Origin: Paraburkholderia antibiotica
GTDB taxonomy: Bacteria; Pseudomonadota; Gammaproteobacteria; Burkholderiales; Burkholderiaceae
Direction of reading: 5' to 3'
DNA length: 64,000 nt
Assembly: GCF_012927125.1 (NCBI RefSeq)
Contig: NZ_JABBFZ010000003.1
Span: 62,001 to 126,000, forward strand
The position numbers and the translations under genes are program-made. Under the pieces are notes generated by a model. That model ran no database searches. It saw only the letters and a program-made list of their open reading frames with translations, and was not told the origin of the DNA. The number at the start of each line of letters is the position of its first letter. The first letter of the stretch is position 1. Shown in pieces: positions 56,703-64,000 of this stretch.

Positions 56703-57965
56703 TTAGCGGCCGCCGAGCAGCGCCGCTTTTTGCCGCGGCGTTTGCGGCGCGTCTGGCGACGGGTCTTGCGACTGCTTTTGCGCCGCTTTATGAGGCTGTT
56801 TGTGCGCCTGCTTGCGCCGCTGCGTGCGCGTCTGCTTCGGTGGCTGATCCTGCGGCAACTCGGCCGGCTGACCGGTCATCGCACGTTCGATGATGCCTCC
56901 GCCGAGACACACGTCGCCGTCGTACAGCACCGCCGATTGTCCCGGCGTGACGGCCCATTGCGCGGTCTCGAAGCTCAGCTCGAACAGGCCTTCGCCCGCG
57001 GTCGCCGCACTGAATTTGCACGGCGCGTCGGCCTGCCGGTAGCGCGTTTTTGCGCCGCACGCGAAGCCTTCGGCCGGCGGCTCGCCCGCGACCCAGCTGA
57101 CGTTACCCGCCGACAGCGTATTGCACAGCAGCCACGGATGATCGTGCCCCTGCGCGACGTACAGCGTATTCGTCGGAATGTCCTTGCCGGCCGCGAACCA
57201 CGGCTCGCCGCTGCCGTCCTTGCTGCCGCCGAGGCCGATGCCCTTGCGCTGGCCGAACGTGTAGAACGCGAGGCCGATGTGTTCGCCGACGGTCTTGCCG
57301 TCGGTGGTCTTCATCGGGCCCGGTTTGGTCGGCAGATAGCGGTTCAGGAAGTCGCGGAACGGCCGCTCGCCGATGAAGCAGATGCCGGTCGAGTCCTTCT
57401 TCTTCGCGTTCGGCAGGCCGATCTTCTCGGCGATCTCGCGCACTTTCGTCTTCGGAATCTCGCCGAGCGGGAACAGCGTCTTCGACAGCTGTGCCTGGTT
57501 CAGGCGATGCAGGAAGTACGACTGGTCTTTCGTGTGATCGAGCGCCTTCAGCAGTTCGAAGCGGCCGTTGTTTTCACGCACGCGCGCATAGTGGCCGGTC
57601 GCGATGGTTTCCGCGCCGAGCGACATCGCGTGATCGAGGAAGGCCTTGAACTTGATTTCGGCGTTGCACAGCACGTCCGGGTTCGGCGTGCGGCCGGCCG
57701 AATATTCGCGCAGGAATTCGGCGAACACGCGGTCCTTATACTCGGCCGCGAAGTTGACCGCCTCGACATCGATGCCGATCAGGTCCGCGACCGACACCAC
57801 GTCGATCCAGTCCTGCCGCGTCGAGCAGTATTCGCTGTCGTCGTCGTCTTCCCAGTTCTTCATGAACAGGCCGACCACGTCGTAGCCCTGTTCCTTCAGC
57901 AACCACGCGGTGACCGACGAATCGACGCCGCCCGACATGCCTACTACGACTTTACGCTTGCTCAT
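56703..57965 (-). CDS. mnmA: tRNA-specific 2-thiouridylase MnmA with C-terminal extension
   Basis: MnmA thiolates U34 of tRNA-Lys, Glu and Gln. The 420-aa protein has the ATP-pyrophosphatase loop [20 protein letters not shown] and the two catalytic cysteines in LCNAEIKFK and TGICFIGER. The core ends near residue 365 with [11 protein letters not shown]. An extra ~50-residue Gln/Lys/Pro-rich tail ([20 protein letters not shown]) follows, not part of the normal enzyme. A NUDIX gene lies just upstream on the same strand. Confidence 0.95.
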   Translation of the reverse strand: MSKRKVVVGMSGGVDSSVTAWLLKEQGYDVVGLFMKNWEDDDDSEYCSTRQDWIDVVSVADLIGIDVEAVNFAAEYKDRVFAEFLREYSAGRTPNPDVLCNAEIKFKAFLDHAMSLGAETIATGHYARVRENNGRFELLKALDHTKDQSYFLHRLNQAQLSKTLFPLGEIPKTKVREIAEKIGLPNAKKKDSTGICFIGERPFRDFLNRYLPTKPGPMKTTDGKTVGEHIGLAFYTFGQRKGIGLGGSKDGSGEPWFAAGKDIPTNTLYVAQGHDHPWLLCNTLSAGNVSWVAGEPPAEGFACGAKTRYRQADAPCKFSAATAGEGLFELSFETAQWAVTPGQSAVLYDGDVCLGGGIIERAMTGQPAELPQDQPPKQTRTQRRKQAHKQPHKAAQKQSQDPSPDAPQTPRQKAALLGGR

Positions 57966-58061
57966 AAGGTGCTCACTGGGTGCTGCATGACTGCATGGAT
58001 CGTGGGGTGGCCGCTCGTGACGGCACTGCCGTGATGGTGCTCGCGGGCCGTGCCGCGACGC

Positions 58062-58541
58062 CTATCTTTTGGGCCCGACCGAATGCGTATGCACGAAGTC
58101 GAGCGGGAAACGCCGGCCGGCCAGGTAATCGTCGATACATTGCATCACGAGCGGCGTGCGATGTCGCTCGGGACAGGCGCGCACTTCGTCCGCGCTCATC
58201 CACACGGTGCGCACGATGTCGGCATCGAGCGCGCGGGCCGGGTCGGCTTCGCCGCCCGCGCCGCAATAGGTGAAGCGCAAATACGTGGTGCCCTCGCGGG
58301 CCGGCCGCTCGAAGTGGGTCATGTACATGCCGACGAGTGCCTCGGGCACGAACGGATGCGCGGTTTCCTCGAGCGTTTCGCGGACCACCGCTTCCAGCAG
58401 CGTTTCGCCCGCCTCCAGATGGCCGGCGGGCTGGTTCAGTCGCAAGCCGGCGGACGTGTGTTCCTCGACCAGCAGAAAGCGCCCATCGCGCTCGACGATC
58501 GCCGCGACGGTCACGTGCGGCAGCCAGGTTTCCGGTTTCAT
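58062..58541 (-). CDS. NUDIX hydrolase (NudJ-like)
   Basis: This 159-aa NUDIX hydrolase has the box GHLEAGETLLEAVVRETLEE (GX5EX7REUXEE) fully intact and opens with WLPHVTVAAIVERDGRFLLVEE. It resembles the NudJ phosphatase often encoded next to mnmA in proteobacteria; NudJ acts on nucleoside/HMP pyrophosphates. It precedes mnmA with a 96-bp gap, so co-transcription is likely. Confidence 0.88.
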   Translation of the reverse strand: MKPETWLPHVTVAAIVERDGRFLLVEEHTSAGLRLNQPAGHLEAGETLLEAVVRETLEETAHPFVPEALVGMYMTHFERPAREGTTYLRFTYCGAGGEADPARALDADIVRTVWMSADEVRACPERHRTPLVMQCIDDYLAGRRFPLDFVHTHSVGPKR

Positions 58542-58946
58542 GGGTGCGCATTTTACCGTTTATGCGCGCCGGCTGCCGGGCGACGACTCGCGCGGCCGCG
58601 CGGTTCGCGAGCGAACATGGCCAGGCGCGGCTTGCCGCTGGCTGGCGCCGACTGGCGGCGCGACGGGGCTCCCGCCGGGGGTCCATGAGCGGCGGGAGCC
58701 CCGCCGATTCACTATCGATTCACTCCCGGTTCGCCGCCGCTTTGCCGACAATAGCCGGCAATTTGGTGTCCGTTTGACAGTTATTTGGCCTCCAATCGAC
58801 AGTCCCGCCACACCCCGCATTGACCCCGATTTTTGCGCCGTAGCGGTTTCGGTTAAAGTGGGGCCTGCGTTTAGCCGTTGCAATTGCAAGCCGGCGTGCC
58901 TCGTCGGCCGAACTGTGGTCAAACAGGAAGTCGAGGAGGAACAACG
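58542..58946. other. Divergent intergenic region before pntAA
   Basis: No gene is supported. It holds the 14-bp-arm hairpin at 58664-58703 and a TTGACA at 58774-58779, which lacks a convincing -10 partner at 16-18 bp. GAGGAGGAA lies just before the pntAA ATG. Confidence 0.5.
58664..58703. repeat. Long hairpin upstream of pntAA
   Basis: CGGGGCTCCCGCCG (58664-58677) and CGGCGGGAGCCCCG (58690-58703) are perfectly complementary over 14 bp with a 12-nt loop. No T-run follows on either strand. Confidence 0.85.
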
Positions 58947-60089
58947 ATGCACATCGGAGTGCCAGCCGAGACGCGCGCGCATGAAACACGCGTTGCCGCG
59001 ACGCCCGAGACGGTCAAGAAGTACGTGGCGCAAGGTCACCGGGTCACGCTCCAGAGCGGCGCCGGGGCCGGCGCGAGCTTCCCCGACGAAGCCTACACGG
59101 CCGTCGGCGCGGAAATCGCCGATGCCGCCGCCGCGTTCGGCGCCGACCTCGTCCTCAAAGTCCAGTCCCCCACCGATTCCGAACTGCCGCTGCTCAAGCG
59201 CGGCGCGACGCTGGTCGGCATGCTCGACCCGTTCAACGCGGACAACGCGCAACAGCTCGCCGCGGCCGGCGTCACCGCGTTCGCGCTCGAAGCCGCGCCG
59301 CGCACCACGCGCGCGCAGAGCCTCGACGTGCTGTCGTCGCAGGCGAACATCGCCGGCTACAAGGCGGTGCTGCTCGCGGCGACGCTTTACCCGCGCTTCA
59401 TGCCGATGCTGATGACCGCGGCCGGCACCGTGAAGGCCGCGCGCGTGCTGATTCTCGGCGCGGGCGTGGCCGGCCTGCAGGCGATCGCGACCGCCAAGCG
59501 CCTCGGCGCGGTGCTCGAAGCCTCGGACGTGCGGCCGGCTGTGAAGGAGCAGATCGAATCGCTCGGCGCGAAATTTCTCGACGTGCCCTACGAAACCGAC
59601 GAAGAACGCGAGGCCGCGCAAGGTGTGGGCGGCTACGCGCGGCCGATGCCGCCGTCGTGGCTCGCACGCCAGTCGGCGCTGGTGCACGAACGCGCGAAGC
59701 AGGCCGACGTGGTGATTTCCACCGCGCTGATTCCGGGCCGCGCGGCGCCGACGCTGCTGTCGGTCGAAACGGTGCAGGCGATGAAGCCGGGCTCGGTCAT
59801 CGTCGATCTTGCGGCGGGCCGCGGCGCCGAGTACGAAGGCCGGCGCGGCGGCAACTGCCCGCTGACCGAAGCGGATCAGGTGGTCGTCAAGCATGGCGTG
59901 CAGATCGTCGGCTATACGAATCTGGCCGCGATGGTGCCCGCCGACGCGTCGTCGCTATACGCGCGCAATCTGCTCGACTTCCTGAAGCTGATCGTCACGA
60001 AGGAAGGCACATTGAACATCGATCTCGCGGACGACATCGTCGCGGCCACGCTGCTGGCGCGCGACGGTCAGGTCACGCGTCAAGCCTAG
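58947..60089 (+). CDS. pntAA: NAD(P) transhydrogenase subunit alpha, part 1
   Basis: This 380-aa NAD(H)-binding domain (dI) of the proton-translocating transhydrogenase helps make NADPH. It starts [20 protein letters not shown] and contains [22 protein letters not shown] (Rossmann motif, about residues 168-189) and [18 protein letters not shown] 58947 is preferred, with GAGGAGGAA upstream. The alpha subunit is split here into pntAA and pntAB, as in Burkholderia and many alpha-proteobacteria. Confidence 0.94.
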   Translation: MHIGVPAETRAHETRVAATPETVKKYVAQGHRVTLQSGAGAGASFPDEAYTAVGAEIADAAAAFGADLVLKVQSPTDSELPLLKRGATLVGMLDPFNADNAQQLAAAGVTAFALEAAPRTTRAQSLDVLSSQANIAGYKAVLLAATLYPRFMPMLMTAAGTVKAARVLILGAGVAGLQAIATAKRLGAVLEASDVRPAVKEQIESLGAKFLDVPYETDEEREAAQGVGGYARPMPPSWLARQSALVHERAKQADVVISTALIPGRAAPTLLSVETVQAMKPGSVIVDLAAGRGAEYEGRRGGNCPLTEADQVVVKHGVQIVGYTNLAAMVPADASSLYARNLLDFLKLIVTKEGTLNIDLADDIVAATLLARDGQVTRQA

Positions 60090-60099
60090 GGGGTCGGCG

Positions 60100-60426
60100 A
60101 TGGAAGTCATCAATCACACCGTGATCAATCTGATCATCTTCGTGCTGGCGATCTACGTCGGCTATCACGTGGTCTGGAACGTCACGCCCGCGTTGCACAC
60201 GCCGCTGATGGCGGTGACCAATGCGATCTCGGCGATCGTGATCGTCGGCGCGATGCTCGCGGCGGGGCTGACCGTCGGCGGCGCCGGCAAGTTCTTCGGC
60301 ACGATCGCGGTCGCGCTCGCGGCGGTCAACGTGTTCGGCGGCTTTCTCGTCACCCGGCGAATGCTCGAGATGTTCAGGAAGAAAGAGCCGAAGAAACTTC
60401 CTGCAGCCGGCAAGGAGGGCGCGTAA
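60100..60426 (+). CDS. pntAB: NAD(P) transhydrogenase subunit alpha, part 2 (membrane)
   Basis: This 108-aa protein supplies the membrane segment of the alpha subunit, with about three transmembrane helices ([50 protein letters not shown]). It lies 10 bp after pntAA and directly abuts pntB (stop TAA then ATG), so all three subunits are co-translated. Confidence 0.93.
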   Translation: MEVINHTVINLIIFVLAIYVGYHVVWNVTPALHTPLMAVTNAISAIVIVGAMLAAGLTVGGAGKFFGTIAVALAAVNVFGGFLVTRRMLEMFRKKEPKKLPAAGKEGA

Positions 60427-61881
<1,455 letters not shown>

Positions 61882-61915
61882 CGCGTCGTCGCGCTAACGG
61901 AGGCTCGTATAAAAA

Positions 61916-61953
61916 GGACCGTTACTGCGAAGCGCAGCAACGGTCTTTTTTTT
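61916..61953 (+). terminator. Rho-independent terminator after pntB
   Basis: GACCGTTACTGCG pairs with CGCAGCAACGGTC (one A-C mismatch) around a 3-nt AAG loop, followed by eight T. It closes the pnt operon; the WYL gene ends just beyond, on the opposite strand. Confidence 0.9.
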
Positions 61954-61981
61954 GTCGGTCTCGCGTCGCGCTACCGTTACG

Positions 61982-62668
61982 CTACCGCGACTTCGCGTTC
62001 ACATGCCGCAGCAGATCCGCGAGCCGCCTGCCTTCCTGATCCGGAAACGTCTCGAGCACTTCGAGCTCGCGGATTTTCTCCAGCCCGAAATTGCGGAAGT
62101 CACCGCGCAATTCGCACCATGCGCCGAGCGTCCAGCGTGCGCCCCAGTACGCGAGCGCGAGCGGCCACACGCGTCGCTCGGTGGCCGCGCCTTGCACGTC
62201 GGTGTACGCGAAGCGCACCACCTGGCGTGCATCGATCGCGCGATGCAGCGTGTCGAGCTGTGCGGAAAAATCTCCCTTGATATGAAACGACGGCGCGAAG
62301 ATCGCGAGGCGTTCGAGTGTCGCGCGCTTGTCGGCCGGCATCGCCGAGGCGATCTTCGCGAGGGCGCCGCGCGCGCCGCTCGCGAAGCCCGCGCCGCCCC
62401 ACGATTCGAGCATGCGCGCGCCGGCCGCGAGCGCGGCGAGTTCGTCGGCGGTGAAGGTGAGCGGCGGTAGGCTCGCCGAGCGCGACAGCCGGTAGCCGAT
62501 GCCCGCTTCGCCTTCGATCGGCACGCCGGACAATTGCAGATCGCGCACGTCGCGATAGACGGTGCGCAGCGAGATGTTCAACCAGTCGGCGAGTTGCTGC
62601 GCGGTGGTCAGGCGCCGCCCGCGCAGCAACTCGGCGATCTGGAACAGGCGGTCGGCGCGGCGCGTCAT
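61982..62668 (-). CDS. YafY-type WYL-domain transcriptional regulator
   Basis: This 228-aa regulator has an N-terminal DeoR-like winged helix (RLFQIAELLRGRRLTTAQQL and WLNISLRTVYRDVRDLQLSG, residues about 7-46) and a WYL ligand-binding domain. The WYL-like core here reads PLALAYWGARWTLGAWCELR. ATG 62668 is chosen; the longer in-frame start at 62782 adds unrelated sequence. Its downstream partner by position is the VOC gene at 62824, a recurrent WYL-VOC pairing, so regulation of that gene is likely. Confidence 0.88.
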   Translation of the reverse strand: MTRRADRLFQIAELLRGRRLTTAQQLADWLNISLRTVYRDVRDLQLSGVPIEGEAGIGYRLSRSASLPPLTFTADELAALAAGARMLESWGGAGFASGARGALAKIASAMPADKRATLERLAIFAPSFHIKGDFSAQLDTLHRAIDARQVVRFAYTDVQGAATERRVWPLALAYWGARWTLGAWCELRGDFRNFGLEKIRELEVLETFPDQEGRRLADLLRHVNAKSR

Positions 62669-62823
62669 CGTGGGCGTCGGGTGGAGGAAGGGAACGGTCC
62701 CGCGATGATAGCGCCGCATGACGGCCTGCGGTTCGGGTGGGTTGCGGGCGCTTCGGCTTGGTGTGGCCGTAGTCGGCCGCATTAACCGTGATTAGCCGCC
62801 GCTAGCCGTTCGTTAATCGTTCA

Positions 62824-63207
62824 TTAGCCGTTGGTCATCGAATGCAGGCCGAGGCGGTTGCCTTCGGTATCGGTGAAGAACGCGACGTAGCCGATCTCCC
62901 GCGGCATCTTGATGACCGGCCCGTTGCTCTTGCCGCCCGCCCGTTCGATGCGCGCGAGCGCGGCGTCGACGTTGGGATGCGCGTTCAGGTAGACCAGCAC
63001 GCCGTCGCCGGTGGGCTTCATCGACGGGTTGTGGACGATCGAGCCGCCGCAGGCCGGCTCCTCGTAGTTGAACACGGCGATTGTTTCGCCGCCCAGCTCC
63101 ACGCGGTTCAGCGCGGTGTCGAGCGCGGCTTCGTAGAAGCGCACCGCGCGCTCGAAATCGATGGACGGAATTTCGAACCAGTCGACGACTTTGGACAACG
63201 TGGACAT
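62824..63207 (-). CDS. VOC family protein (glyoxalase/bleomycin resistance-like)
   Basis: This 127-aa single VOC domain opens with VVDWFEIPSIDFERAVRFYE and contains GDGVLVYLNAHPNVDAALAR and IGYVAFFTDTEGNRLGLHS. The function is unknown; the family includes metal-dependent lyases and binding proteins. AAGGAGAG precedes the ATG. It lies between the WYL regulator gene and the MFS gene, with an inverted repeat 70 bp upstream that could be the regulator's site. Confidence 0.9.
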   Translation of the reverse strand: MSTLSKVVDWFEIPSIDFERAVRFYEAALDTALNRVELGGETIAVFNYEEPACGGSIVHNPSMKPTGDGVLVYLNAHPNVDAALARIERAGGKSNGPVIKMPREIGYVAFFTDTEGNRLGLHSMTNG

Positions 63208-63276
63208 GACACTCTCCTTCGGATGGCAGTAGGCCGGATCAGCGCCGGATGGCGTGAGAAGGAGTGTGCGGGGGGG

Positions 63277-63300
63277 CTACTGACAGCGTGGTGTCAGTAG
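63277..63300. promoter_or_regulatory. Inverted repeat upstream of the VOC gene, candidate operator
   Basis: CTACTGACA-GCGTGG-TGTCAGTAG has perfect 9-bp arms. It ends 1 bp before the MFS stop codon and 70 bp upstream of the VOC start. No T-run follows, so an operator (for the adjacent WYL regulator) is more likely than a terminator. Confidence 0.45.
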
Positions 63301-63301
63301 G

Positions 63302-64000
63302 TCACGTTTCTTTCGTCACCGCGATCAGCACCAGCGACAGCACCGCCGCGACCACCAGCATCGCCGACATCGCGACCATGCCCGCGAAGAACGAATGCGT
63401 GGTGTCCTTCAGCACGCCGACCATCCACGGCCCGACGTAGCCGCCGAGGCTGCCGGTCGCGTTGATGAAGGCCATCCCGCCCGCCGCCGCGACGCCGCTC
63501 AGATAGCGCGACGGCAGACTGTAGAACGCCGGCCGCGCGGAACTCAGGCCGATCACCGCGAGCACGATGCCGATCATCGCCGGCGTCAACGCATCGAACA
63601 TCACCGAGAAGCCGAGTCCCACCGCCGCGACCAGACACGCGCCGACGAGATGCAGCACATGGCGCCCGGAGCGATCCATCCAGCGCGCCCAGACGATCAT
63701 CACGACCGCCGCGATCAGATACGGCAGGCCCGACAGGAAGCCGACCAGCGTATTGGTGAGGCCGTGCCCCTTGAGAATCAGCGGCAACCAGATCGCGATG
63801 CCGTTGATGCCGATCCAGTAGCTGAACAGAATGCCCGTCATGATCCACACCTTCGGATCGCGCAGCGCCGCGCCGAAGTTTTTCTGCGGGATGCTCGCGC
63901 GCTCCTCGTCGAGCGCGTCGATCAGCGCGCTGCGTTCGTTGTCGGTGAGCCAGTTCGCTTCCTGCGGGCGGTCGCGCAGCAACAGCAAGGTCAGCACGCC
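63302..64000 (-). CDS. MFS transporter, C-terminal part (runs off the window)
   Basis: About 232 residues of a major facilitator permease are present; the N-terminal half lies beyond 64000. A cytoplasmic loop (NERSALIDALDEERASIPQ) precedes about six hydrophobic segments. Sequences such as GSLGGYVGPWMVGVLKDTTHSF (split here over the penultimate segment) resemble the anion:cation symporter group that takes up organic/aromatic acids. Substrate unknown. The start is outside the window. Confidence 0.88.
   Translation of the reverse strand, partial: GVLTLLLLRDRPQEANWLTDNERSALIDALDEERASIPQKNFGAALRDPKVWIMTGILFSYWIGINGIAIWLPLILKGHGLTNTLVGFLSGLPYLIAAVVMIVWARWMDRSGRHVLHLVGACLVAAVGLGFSVMFDALTPAMIGIVLAVIGLSSARPAFYSLPSRYLSGVAAAGGMAFINATGSLGGYVGPWMVGVLKDTTHSFFAGMVAMSAMLVVAAVLSLVLIAVTKET

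Overview
This window is a GC-rich, densely coding beta-proteobacterial chromosome segment. It is most likely from Paraburkholderia or Burkholderia. The call rests on gene content and order: a giant DUF3683/FAD/Fe-S oxidase beside a HIT protein; DUF971-ubiE-Tim44-ubiJ-ubiB; fmdB-DUF502-aspS-nudB-clsB; divergent amgK-murU and lptD-surA-pdxA-rsmA; plsC-gmhB-glyS-glyQ; and a split transhydrogenase pntAA-pntAB-pntB. Almost all of it is core housekeeping sequence. The left end (1-383) shows no gene, and the right end cuts through an MFS transporter.

Layout: 0.4-5.4 kb holds the respiratory-type FAD/Fe-S oxidase, HIT and DUF971 genes. 5.5-9.7 kb holds ubiquinone biosynthesis (ubiE, ubiJ, ubiB) with a Tim44-like membrane protein. 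9.9-15.7 kb holds a TPMT-like methyltransferase, then fmdB, DUF502, aspS, nudB and clsB. 16.0-23.1 kb is a fatty-acid beta-oxidation unit: TetR regulator, acyl-CoA dehydrogenase, FadN-like bifunctional enzyme, thiolase, then an ECI2-like isomerase/hydratase behind a strong terminator. 23.3-24.8 kb is a divergent fdhD / nitrate-reductase-associated pair. 25.0-28.2 kb encodes a membrane PAS-GGDEF-EAL protein. 28.4-32.9 kb carries a GST, a LysR regulator, a thioesterase and an Atm1-type ABC exporter. 33.0-40.9 kb is cell-wall recycling (amgK-murU) divergent from outer-membrane biogenesis (lptD-surA-pdxA-rsmA). 41.1-48.4 kb runs leftward: EamA exporter, gloA, SprT/DUF45 metallopeptidase, plsC, gmhB, glyS, glyQ. 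54.7-64.0 kb returns to core genes: glutamate-synthase-like flavoprotein, mnmA, NUDIX, pntAA/AB/B, a WYL regulator, a VOC protein and the partial MFS gene.

The exceptional region is 48.8-54.6 kb, between glyQ and the glutamate-synthase-like gene. It is a head-to-tail array of three copies of a two-gene cassette with a period of about 1.92 kb. Gene A (217-226 aa, family not recognised) is followed by gene B (417-418 aa). B carries an intact HEARH zinc-peptidase motif and a downstream PWENDAF candidate third-ligand motif. Four of the five internal junctions are 4-bp stop/start overlaps, so the six genes read as one translationally coupled operon. A fourth copy survives only as a 16-codon scar of gene A directly after B3. 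A2 has lost its C-terminal tail and its overlap with B2. A2 and A3 share an identical tract of about 275 bp while their downstream parts differ, which suggests gene conversion or recent duplication. No transposase, integrase, VgrG, PAAR or secretion gene is adjacent. A toxin/antitoxin-like, effector/immunity-like or defence role is a hypothesis only. This array is the best candidate for an undescribed system in the window.

Smaller non-coding signals include several rho-independent terminators. One lies 12 bp upstream of ubiJ and overlaps a candidate -10 box. There are also palindromes suited to regulator binding upstream of the TetR gene and of the VOC gene, a 33-bp perfect inverted repeat after gloA, a 14-bp-arm hairpin before pntAA, and short tandem repeats that duplicate stop codons at gene ends.
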